A stretch of DNA of 64,000 nucleotides. Source: Echinometra lucunter. Its lineage: Eukaryota; Echinodermata; Echinoidea; Camarodonta; Echinometridae. The stretch covers positions 20,683,922 to 20,747,921 of the forward strand of contig CM057170.1 in NCBI GenBank assembly GCA_029962745.1. The letters run 5' to 3'. Made by a program: the position numbers and the translations under genes. Of the stretch, positions 38,401-50,900 are shown in pieces. Each line of letters opens with the position of its first letter. Positions within the stretch are counted from its first letter, which is position 1. The notes beneath the pieces are model-generated. The model searched no databases and was not told the origin of the DNA. It saw only the letters and a list, made by a program, of their open reading frames with translations.

Positions 38401-41400
38401 TTTTGATGCATTTTTTTATTCCTTTCTGAATTTCCTTTTCAATGGTACCAGTTTCATGAAAATTGGTCAACCGGTTCTGGTACAATAGCCGTTTGAATGT
38501 TGGGGTCACGCCCATTTTTGCCAAAACGAAAAAAAAAGGTTGGGAACCGATGGGCCGTTTGCACTAATTCTTTTTGTTTCATCCGTGACACATGTTAGAT
38601 TTTATGTGTACCAAATTTGAATGCATTTTGAGAAAGTAAGGTGTAACCCATTGGGTGAATCCAGATGGAATGACCCTTGCAGTTTACCTGCAAGACTCTC
38701 TTATGACAAATAACCGTTGCTCCCTTTTCAACTAAACTTGGGTCATAGATGCACTTGGGGGACCTTCATGTTATAGTGGCATCAGATGTCACATGGTAAG
38801 GTCAAAGGTCATTTTATTTCAAATGTTAAAGTTTACCTGCAAGACTCTTATGACACATAACTTGGCACATGTTACTGCAATAGCAATAAATTTGGGTAAT
38901 AGATGCACTAGGGGTACATTCATGCTATTGTGCAGTCAGATCACATGGTAAGGTTAAAGGTCATTTTAGGTCAAACATTAAATTTTACCTGCAGGACATC
39001 AAGTTTGCTTAGGGATGTGCTTGGGGAAACTTTTGTGTTATTTAGTCACGGGTGGGCAAGACACAATGTTGCTATTGGCTTGTTTACGGTAGTTGAAAAA
39101 AAAATGATGGGCCATTTTTGTCTTTGCACAACACTCACAGATCATCCATGTCCGATGCATGATGGACGGCAGGTTGATATCATTCCCCACCAGAGACAAT
39201 GACGCCGTGGTTGATCTCCGCAAGACCCTATCCTCTGTGACAGGTCTGCCGACTCAACAGCAAATCCTCCTACTTGCCAATGGGGACAGGCTGACCGACG
39301 AATCAGCTAACCTGCACAACATCTTTAAAACTCAAGTAAGAACTGGTGCAGTCCGACCACGCTTATCCGGCCATCATTTCTCCAGACTCCTCTATTAACT
39401 GGCTGTCTCCCGGCCAGCTTCCCTCTTCTATTTCTTCATCCACTTCACCGAAAAGCCACTCTGAAAATACACACAACTGACATACCGAACATGTAAACTT
39501 CTGTAGCATATCCCCATGCGTACGTAATTGTGTACTGGTACACTGCTACCATATCACTCGTCCACGCAACAGAAAAAAGACGGAAACATAATTTTCCATT
39601 TTATTTCATTTTATTTTCATCTCGTACAAACAGACAATTATTGATAATTCACAATCATCCACAACATCAAGGAAATATATAGTTTACAACAAATAGACCC
39701 CTATACCCTATAAATTTCTTAGAAATTGTGTCCCACTACATTACTCTCATATCCAGCCATATCACTTATTCGGATGGGCGCCAGTCCCGAGGCGGCCGGA
39801 TAAATGAGGTCGGACTGTATATGCATCACACTTGCACATTTTTAGAAGGATGATCATGATTTAGACAATGCCTGTGAAAATGATGATGATGATAAGGATG
39901 ATGATGGTGTTAGTAGTAGTAGTGGTGGCGATGATGAAGATGATGATGCTGTTGTTGATGATGATAATAGTTATAATTCATAATTCAAGATTCGCTTATA
40001 CCCCCATCTGGCTAGAAGGCGATTCTGCTGCGATCCTCAAAAATCAACAAAGGGTGGTGGATCGTGGCTTGAGCATTTTCAATCTTCTCAGTCGTATCTT
40101 GAGCCTCTCTGAAGCACCAGTAATCGCCACCATCGCCTCTGTCGCCACCAAGTTTTGAACATGTTCAAAACTTCCGTAGTGAGAGCGCGCCAAGAGTGCC
40201 ACAATCATCTTAAGAGCGCATTAAAAACGCATGCCTGTAGCTCTAACGTATCAGCAACACCTAAATCGTACTTCAAGTGCGTTGAAAGCGGCTCCTATCA
40301 CCCGTGCTTTCAGGCCCATTCCCTAGACGATTTTCCAGTTACGTTTGTACGCATCTCATTCGCGCATCCTGGCTGGTATTGTTACATCATCACAACAGCA
40401 GTGCAATCACCGCGCAGGTAAAAAATGGAATTGGAGGGCGATTCTGCTACTCTTTGCAAAATTTTCAAAGATCGTCATGGATTGCCGTGGTCGTCATAAT
40501 CGCGTTTCTAGTGAGATGGGGGCTTTATCGACCAAATCGACTAGTCTACCTCACTAGTTGCTTTTACGTTAATTGAGAGTATATTCAAACTTGCAGTATC
40601 TTTTCGTAGAAGTAATATTCAAAGCTCATATTTTGAATATAGTATAGTGGCATTGAATTCCTAACATAGAGAGCAAAATGTCTTGTGGTGGGTTGTACAC
40701 TTTTAATCACTTTAAATTGCTTGCTTTCTTCCTTGTATACAGTGCAATGACAAGACGGTCTACTTATACCCAAAGGATATCCCTGTGAGAGATAACTTCT
40801 ACATTCCTCAGCGGACGCCATTGGTCGATGCCCTGAGTGAGTGGATTGTTTAATAATTGTACTGATTTTTAAAAATGAATTATATGATAATATCGGATAC
40901 TTGTGACTTGTGTATTGCTCATATTCACCTTGCAAAGTGCTCAAGGAGGCCTAATAGTGCCTCAGCTCCAACTAGGCTTGTGATCAATATCTTCATACCT
41001 GGTACTTATTGAACACAAGGATGGGGGTGGAGAGAGATAAGGAGAGAGAGAGAGGGAGAAAGAAAGGCCAAGAATGAGAAAGACAGTGTGGGAGAGGGAG
41101 GGAGGGAGGGAAGAAGGATAAAAAAGAAGAAAAGACAGAATGAAGGAAAGGAGGGAGGGAGGGAGAGAGGAAACAGAGTGAGAGAGGTAGGGAGAGAGGG
41201 AAGGAACAGGGAGAGGGAGGGAAGGAATGAAGGAAAGTAGGGGGGAGGGAAGGAACAGACGGAGGTAGGGAGGGAGGGAAGGAGGGAAGGAACAGAGAGA
41301 GGGAGGGAAGGAATGAAGGAAAATAGGGAGGGAGGGAAGGAACAGATGGAGGCAGGGAGGGAAGGAGGGAAGGAAGGAATGAAGGAAAGTAGGGAGGGAG

Positions 41401-41935
41401 GGATGGAGGGAGGGAAGGAACAGAGATGGAGGGAGGGAGGGAGGGAACAGAGAGGGGGAGGGAGGGAATGAGGGAGGGAAGGGAAGGGAGGGAGAGAGGG
41501 AAGGGAAGGGAGGGGGAGAGGGAACAGAGAGCGAGGTAGGCTGCTGGATGCAGATATAAAGGAGGAAGGGAGGAAGAAAGGGAGAAGGAGGGAGAGTGAG
41601 GTGGATTTAAGAGATGGGAAATTTCAAACATTTTGTATCAAATCTCTTTCCCTCTTCCAGTGAATAACAAGCATCTGATTGTATCAGAGAATAGTTTCAA
41701 GGTGATGTGGAAACAATCAATACACTACTGTCATCACTTGATGAGAGATGCTAAAGCAAGGTCGACAGGATTCATTGCATTCCTGTGAGTAGTACAGTAG
41801 TTATGATAGTCATATCAGAGTAGATTTAGATATACATATTTCAGAGCTCTACACCAATTTTTTTTTTTTTTTTTTAGGTGGGGTTCAGTGCACAATCTTT
41901 TTGTGTTTTTGTCAATATTTTTGGGCCCATGGGCA

Positions 41936-41966
<31 letters not shown>

Positions 41967-44900
41967 CCCAGGGGTGGGGGGGGGGGGGGTTCCTTGATGC
42001 AATATAGTGTAAATGCTGTTATTTTCGCATGATTAATTTTCGCGCTGAGCCACCCAAGAACATATTCGCAGGTTTTGAATTTGCGCTGTACTATTACTCA
42101 TGCGCAAAAGTGCAAGATTTGATTTGATATTTCAGTGCATATGGAATCGTGCTAATATTTTCGTGAGTTCTAGAGAGTTTGCTGAAAATATTGCGAATTC
42201 TGCGAAAAATTAGTGCACCACAAAGATTTCTGCATTTACAGTATTGCAGCACAGCTGATAAGATTCATAGCATTCCTGTGAGTAGTAATTATGGTCACCT
42301 CATCAGCCATGGATATTATGTCCAATTCCTAGGTAGGTAGATATGTTGCAGACTTGGGATGTTAAAGTACAGTAAACCTTGTAGTGAAGATGTGCAAGAC
42401 ATATTTTTGAAATGTGTCGGAAACTGCGTTGCCATGGAAACGGCATATTATGCCAATACATCGGGGGAAATATTGCGGATCCACCCACTTCCCCATTTTT
42501 CGGGCAATGCACATGAAATTTGCACACAATTATTAGGGTGGGGGTATTAATCACTTTCAGTGATATTTCTAGGTTTTTTTTTTTTAGATTTCACTGTATA
42601 TCGAATTTTGTATACATTTGTTTTTGAACAGGAATTACAACTTGAAGCTGAAGGCCCAATTGACGCAGTGTGCTGGAGAGATGAGGAAAACACTAAACAT
42701 GTTACAGGCCAAAGCACAGTTCTTCCTTGAAAGGTGAATACTAATACATTGAGAGAAATTGATGAATTCAAATTACATTACCGGTACAAAGCCTACTACC
42801 TACACTTATGTATGAGATGCAGAAGGAAAATATTAGATTATCCTTCATTTCATCTCATCCTCCTCCCCTTTCTTCTTTTATCTTCTTCTTTCTCCCTTTT
42901 CATTGTCATCATCATCTTATAATTATTAATAATATTATTATTGTTATTATTATTCTTTTTTCCCTTCTCTCCTTTTCACCTATTTCTCTTCCTCCTCCCC
43001 ATCTTCTTTTATCTTCTTCCCCTCCCTTATCATCATCATCATCATCTTCTTCTTATTCTTCTTTGTCCCCTCTTCTTTTTCCTCTTTCTCTTCCTCATCG
43101 CCATCATTTTTTATCTTTATCTTTCTCCCTTTTTCATTGTCATCTCTTCTTCTTCTTCTTCTTCTTTTTCTTCTTTTTTCCCTCTTCTCCTTTTCACCTA
43201 TTTCTCTTCCTCCTCCCATCTTCTTTTATCTTCTTCTTTCTCCCTTATCATCATCATCATCATCTTATTACTATTCTTCTTTTTTTCCCTCGTCTTCTCC
43301 TTTTCACCTATTTCTCTTCCTCCTCCCCATCTTCTTTTTACATTTTTTTTCTCCCTTTTCATCATTTCTTCTTCTTATTCTTCTTTTTCCTCTTCTCCTT
43401 TTAACCTATTTCTCTTTTTCCTCCCCATCTTCGTTTATCTTCTTCTTTCTCCCTTATCGTCATCTTTTTCTTTTTTTTAAACTTCCTCTTCTTTGATTGA
43501 TCTCTTCCTCATGCTCCTCTTCTTGTTCTCCATTTTCTCCTAATCCTCTCCCCCTTCTCCTCATCCCTCAGCTTTTTACTCCTTACCTTGTTCTTTCATT
43601 CATCTCCTACTTTTCCTCATTTTCCTATTCCTCCTTTTCCTCCTCCTCCTCTTCCTCCTCCTACTCCTTTGCTGTATTCTTTTATTTTTTTCTTTTTCCA
43701 TCCCTCCCTCCCATTATGTATTTTGTCCTATGAATATTATCATGTCATATTTTGAAATACCTTGGCAGATTCCGATTTCAGTCAGCTTGTTTTATTTTGA
43801 AATGTGATATAAAACATCCAGTTTTGTACTTAGATTCCCTTTTTTCTCTTTAAAATCTGCCTAAATCCAGAAGGGGTGCTATTATATTCTTTAATGTAGA
43901 ATTAATGCCCTTCTGACTCTAATAGCAGATGAAATGTCGCCTTCTTCCATTTTACGAGTTCACTTAAACCCTTATCTTGTATTCTACAAATTTCCTATGT
44001 TATGTAAATTTAAAATGTATTTGTTTGGGAATAGATGAGTGGTGTCCGTAGTATCATCATATCTACTGCAAACCACTTTGATTGGTCTGTTTGGGACTCT
44101 TCCTCCAAGGGCTGCTGGTATGACCAGCTGTCAAGGATTATCTTTTGATACCCTATAAGTGCTTTCACTCCTACCCGATAAGGAAAAATACCTGTAAATT
44201 ACGAGAACCTTTCAAGCCCCAAAGTACCCAATGATTATTTTGTGCATTCACACCCTTCAAAGCCTTCCAATGCAATATTTTGTTCTCCCATTTAGCATGA
44301 ACGCAGACACCCAGCAGTATGCCCGCCAAGTAACAACTGGTTTCAGTAAGTAATTCTCGAATCTGCTTAACCATAACCAGGCCGGTGGGGTTGATTCAAC
44401 CCCTCCCCCCCCGAGATCTCGAGCGTCAATCGCGCAAACGCCGTAAAAACTGGCACACACGTTACCTAAGGTGTAATCTACCAAACTGTAATAAAAAAAT
44501 TGAAGTTTTCTTTTTTATTTATGTGATATTAATTAATTATGCTAATTTATGCATGAAATATGTTTTGCTCTAAATCAGAAATAAAGCCCCTAGAATCCCA
44601 ATTTTTGTTGTAAATATTCTTTGTAGCATTCCTTACAATGTACTTGAAAAGAAACTCTGGTATCAAAATTAATTTCTTCTGTTTTCTATTGTTTTTAAAT
44701 TTTTCTTATAAATTCCTTTGTTTTTCCTTATGTTTGAAAAAAAAAGAAATCAGGACCTTGACCTTGACCATGACCTTGACCTTGGCCATCATAAATATTT
44801 ATTCAAACATGGAAAATATTATTATGTGTATTTGTTTGTTAAATAATCATACATACATGATTCATTCACAACTCATCCCATACTATGCCATTTCATGTAT

Positions 44901-47900
44901 TATAATATAGGAAAATTCACTTTTTGGCGCACGCACGATTGTAAAATACCTTGCTGTGCAAGAACCGTAGGTCCAAATTTGGTAAATTTGATATCAAAAG
45001 ATGCGTAAGACTCCGGGCTCAAAAGTAATGAAAGGCCGTGGCGAAACCTTCTACGGTTTAAAAATTATTGCGAAAATATCACAGGGGGGTTGATTCAACT
45101 CCCCCCACCCACCGGCCGTTTTAGGGTTAAAGGCTTGTCACATATGATATGGAAAACAACTCTTATTAAAGTGATTACACAATGGTAAAATTTTTTTTGA
45201 TATATGATCGAGAATAGAATGCTAAGAAGAATAACATTAAAAAGTTGATGATTTTCAATCGAAATCAATGCATTTTGGCTAATTTTATCATAAAAAGTCA
45301 AGAGTTCATCAAAAATTTGAGTATGAGGTATGACATAAAAGTGGGTACCCAGCTTCGCGCATTGCAGTTGTGCTGCACGCTAGACTGTACAATATGTATT
45401 ATACCTTGCGCACATTTTGCTAGAATTGTGCGACAAGGTACCCACTTTTTTGTTTGACAGTCAAAAGATGTTAAAATCAGGACAAATCCTTAGCTAATAC
45501 TTGTGCGAAGGTGCATTTGCATAAACGGACATCGGCACAGCACTAATGAGAAGAGTTTATTCCGTGCAGTTGAAGTTTGTCATAACAATTAACATTTCCC
45601 TATAACATGGCAGATAACATAGCTTTCAGAATACTACCTCTGAGGGATGTTTCATAAGGCTGTTCGTAAAGGTATGCATGACTTTACGAACGACTTGAAT
45701 CAGTTTTTCCTGATGTTTTAACAAAGTGTGACTGTATCTCCCATAATCTCAATTAAATAGTGGCAAAAATTGTACTTTGCAATCAAAATGTTTGTAAACC
45801 GTAGTAATGTTAATCTACATCTGCATATTTAACCCTTAGCTATGATTTATAACGATTAAGAATCCCATTTGGCTTGCCGTATTCAAGTCGTTCGGAAAGT
45901 CATTCGTAGCTTTACGAACAGCTTCATGAAACACCCCCCCCCCCCCCCCCCCCCCCCCGGTATCATAATGTCTCAGTATGTATGTTAATATCAGATTGTG
46001 TATTTAACTATTCTGTTTTCCTCCACCTCATTCCTTGAAGGTTCTGTTGCCTTGTATGAATCCTGGAAAAGGATGGCAGGAGCAGTTGGAACCATCACAG
46101 AGGTAATGTATGGTTGCCACCGGTGTAAATCCACTTTGAGGAGTGGGGGGGGGGGGGATGATGGCCTTTTTTTGCCAATTTTTTTTTCTGTCGAACTCAC
46201 ACTTAAGTATAACCTCACACACTCATCCATCTGCACAAACCCTCTTGCACCCATTTTAATTTTTATTTTGTGAGCGAGCAAAGCAAGCGAGCCAAATATA
46301 ACCACTTCTGGTTTTTAATTGCATTTTCAAATAGGAATTCTAAAATATAATGACAAATTATCAAAAATTTTACTGATTAATTCAAATATAATTTCTTCCT
46401 TAAACACTGGGAGGGATATTTGTACACACCATTCTCCCCTCTCGAAAAAGTGTGGGGGGGGGGGATATATGCCCCATCCCCATTTACGCCAGTGACGGTT
46501 GCAAATGTGGACTTGGGCGGGGGTTGGGGGCATGAGCTGGTAATAATGCCTAGCAGGTCTTTACCTCACTGGGAAATATGAGGAAATAGGGAAAAAAGAT
46601 ATAGAAACTTAAAAGTGCCTCCAGATATTAAGATATTGCAGATTGATAGATAGTGTGGACTTGGACCTTGTTCATGTCGACTGGTCATGCATGTCAACGT
46701 AGTCAACTGCCCCTGTTGACTACTGATACATACCTTTTAAATTTCAGAGACAAATGATGTCTCAAGGTGAACAGAGTGTCTAGGATTTTAGAACAATGGG
46801 AAAATCGAATTGGACATTGTCTAGATGCTGGTAGTGGATGGGGGAGGCAATATGAGGCATGCACAGTGCCTTAAAATGATGTCATCATATAGCAGTCTAC
46901 TAGGTCGATATCTGAAATCTTAAAAGTCCCTGATTCTGGGAATTCAATGAGCATTGATCTCTCCATTATGTAAAAGTTATTGCGATTCTCTTAATGAATG
47001 GTTAAGCAGGAATCATCATCATGAAATCAGTTTTAACATTTTTATATTCATTTTGCACTAATTTGTAGATCAAGTTCATTCATTTTCTGATAGAATTACA
47101 GTGATTAGTAGGGAATGAAGAAGTATGACATTAAGTACTCTCATCAGTTTAATTGAGTGAGTTAAGCCAGATATCACCTTGACTACTTTGATGAATGCAA
47201 CCTACAAATGGGACATTAATGCAGGGTTCCCACTGCCGATACGATCAACTCTATTGTCCCGATCTCTCAAAACCTAGTCTGCAAAAATACACATTATGTC
47301 CACACTTGAATACAATAATTCCATGAAGCCCTAATTGAGCCTTGTCATGGCAAGTCACATGTGGTTTCAAATCATTTGACTGTTCAAGAGACTTGCCATG
47401 GGTAGGCTCATTCAAGGCTTCATGGATTTAATGTGTTCAGGTGTCAAAATTATGTCTGTTTTTGCAGACTAGGTTTTGAGAGATTGGGACAATCTAGTTG
47501 ATCGGATCAGCAGTGGGAACCTAGCATAAAGGAATTTGATCCACATATTGCCACAGAAAATGCAGGCTATAACATATTTTAACGGAATACATGGAACAGC
47601 AGGGCTCCAGTTCTTTTTTTCTTAAAATAATTTTTAATAATAATAATAATATTTAATCACAGACATAATCAAAGAATTTACAAGTTAAAACAAACAAAAC
47701 AATAAAAAAGACAAGAGAATGATGATTCATTTAAACTTAAACATATAACGTAAACAGCAGTACTTAGCCACAGAGCTTTAAAAAAAAAAAATGAACGTCT
47801 GATAAGATTGCGCAATAGGGAGTGCCTTGCCAAAGCGAAGAACTGATAATGTCAAGGGCCACCTGGGGCTGGTCACACTCTACAAGATTTCACACAATCC

Positions 47901-50900
47901 ACCTATAAGTATCCCATGTTGAGATTATCACACTTCAAACAAGCCACACATACACGGACTTCATCATAAAAAAAAGGTCCTGTTCACAGCCAGTAATTCC
48001 ATCCACAGATCAGATATACATCACTCTCTTTAACCCCGTTACATTCAGGTCCAAACAAATGTTCAATTGTGGAGCACATCCTGACCCAGTGACCCTGAAG
48101 TAGACAGGCCAAAACATAAAACCACATAATTTATGTCCAAAAACAACTGAAGCCGATACAAACTCCCGTTACAATGACTCTGTGGCTTCGTACGGCAAAA
48201 ACTGCATTTCACAATACACTGTAAGTACTTTTTAAAAAAAAACATACAAACAACAAACGAGCTAAAATATCTTCCAGGATATATACAACAAAATAATTCT
48301 AACATACGCTTGTGGGAAAGTAGATAAAATCCAAATCTTTTACTTGTCAGAGGTTAAACCTCCACTTTCTAAAATGCACAGGAAGTTTATTTTTCTTTTT
48401 GGCTAAATAATATTCTGTTTCCTTATGTTTTTGCAGCAGGGGTCCAGTTTGCATGTAGCCCTTTATTATAAAGAATTTTTTCTCTTTTTTTTTTTTTCAT
48501 ACACCTAGATTGAAAGATTTTTTCTGCTTTTCTATTTGTTCATGACAGACACCAGAGAAAGAAGTTGAGGAGATGGAAAGATATTGAAAAGATATTTTCT
48601 GCTTTTCTATTTGTTCATGACAGACACCGGAGAAAGACGTTGAGGAGATGGAAAAGAAAGTGGCCGAAACACAACTGTATCTCTATGAGACGCAGAAGAA
48701 CTCTGAGAAACTCAAGACGGTCGATGGTCTTCAAGAGATGTAAGTCAAGTTGAAAATGTTATTAGGAATTCTGATCATGATAAAAAAGAAAAGATTTTTG
48801 AAAAGAATTCATTTGTAAAACTGACCCCCCCCCCAAAAAAAACACCCCACAATCTGTTGCAACATTCATACCTACATATATGTTAGTACTTTTTACTGTC
48901 TGTTGCTTTTCAGATTTAATAATAATAATAATAATATAGCACATTTGTAACGCGCCTAATACTATGTTTCTAGGCGCTGTGTTGCTGTTGTCCCCGCAGC
49001 CATTAAGTAAAGTTCTATCCTTATACCAAATGGAAATCTGGGACAGCAGCACCATGATTAAACTTATACTACAAGAGGCAAATCAATTCGACCTATACAG
49101 ATTTAAATAAGTGGGACTTTAACATTGTTTTGAAGGCATGTAGCGATGGGGCGTTTTGAATGAAGGCAGGAAGGCTATTCCACAATTGGGGCGCAGCGAC
49201 GGACAGAGCTCTATCGCCGTATCTTGTTTTCACACGGGGGCCAGGCATTAACTGAAAGTGAGAGGAAGTTGAAGCTCTCAACCTGGAGGAGGGGGGTTTG
49301 GATTTTACAAGACTGGAAAGATACGTGGGGCAATCAGCGTTACGAATTTTGAAGGCAAGGAGAAGAATTTTGAATTGAATACGTTGAATTATTGGAAGCC
49401 AATGGAGATTGGAGAGAATTGGAGTGATATGTTCATAAGGCTTAGAGCGGGTGACTATACGAGCTGCAGCATTATGGATCGCTGAAGAGGAACAAGATGG
49501 GAGGGTGGTAGATTAACAAGGAGGCTGTTGCAGTAGTCTAAATGGGAAGTGACAAAAGCATGTATGAGTCGTTCCGTAGTGGGTTTATCTAGAAATTTCC
49601 TAATTTAAAAGAAGTATCTTTTTTACACTTTATATCTTAAATACATGTTCTTCTGGGAAGCATGTTGAAATCTCTTGAAATGCATGCCTCCACATAAAAA
49701 TTCAGTTTCCAACATATCAAACTTTTTGTATTTGTATATTTCATTTTTATCAGAAGCAAGGGGTGTGATGCAAGCTTCAAAAAGTTCAAAGAAGAAAACA
49801 AAGGTATGTATTTGTTCACTAGCTTCATTTTTTAAAAAGACAATATATACATGGTTACTTTGTTAGAAAGTGAAAGTCTGGAAATAATTTTTATAATTTT
49901 GTCATTCTTTATTTCTTGTGTTCTTAATTGTTAAGTGGTAAGTCATAGAATGTTGCTTAAGGTATTCTTGCGTTTGAACTGATGTAAATTCTTCTCATTC
50001 ATCCAGTCGAGATTGAATATGATGTACTATTTAAATCATTATACTGGAAATAAACTCACTTGTAGTGACGTTTCGCCAATTACTGGTATCATTTGGCTTC
50101 CTCGGGTGAATGAAGATCCCGTAGAAGGGAATTCTAAGCCGTCTTTCGCATGCTGGACAAGGTCCAATGCGCACAGATTCTGCACGATCTCACCAATATA
50201 AGGGCCATTCCTTCTACGGGATCTTCATTCGCCCGAGGAAGCCAAATGATGACTGGCAACGTGTCACTGCAAGTGAGTTTATTTCTGGTATATTGATTTA
50301 AATAGTACCTCATATATGCTAGTTGTACACAGGTCACACATTATTCTGTCCAGACCATAGTTTGTTGTTATAACATGTTTACAGGAACATAATGCATTGA
50401 TAAATACAATAAAAATGCAATAAAAATACCATGGTACCAATGGTACAATCATAGTAATATTGATAGTATACACTAATTTGACAGTATACCATCAAATTAC
50501 CATGGTTTTAACATTGGTACTGTGGTACTTTTTTTGTAGAAAGATATATACTACCTGTATATACAGGGGCGGCACTACAGGGGGGGGGGGGCAAATGCCC
50601 CCCAATGATTTTTCAAGTGATAAACAAAAGGTGGAAAAATGAGGAGAAAAAGAAGAAAACAAGAGGAGAAAAAAAGAAAGAAGAGGGTGGGAAAAGAGAG
50701 GCCTGGGGCTTGCAACGATATACATGTAGTAGCCCTATTTGTTCATTTAAAACGTCAATAAATTCACCTATGGGTTTTTTCAAGTGATAAAAAGAAAGGA
50801 AAAAGAGAGGAGAAAAAGAAGAAAAAAGAGGAAAAAGAAGAAAAAAGAGGAGAAAGAAGAAAGAAGAGGGTGGGAAAAGAGATGCCTGGGGCTTGCAACT

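Noticed and set aside
40993..41631. 212-codon Pro/Ser-rich frame on the - strand
   Set aside because: It lies wholly in the GGGA/GGAA satellite of intron 10 and is a composition artefact.
42808..43733. Overlapping Phe/Ser/Leu-rich frames up to 198 codons, resembling membrane proteins
   Set aside because: They are open in all three frames because the sequence is a C/T minisatellite, so the hydrophobicity is accidental.
48549..48590. Upstream acceptor as the normal start of exon 15
   Set aside because: It leads to an in-frame TGA after 12 codons, whereas the acceptor at 48623 keeps the frame and the homology.
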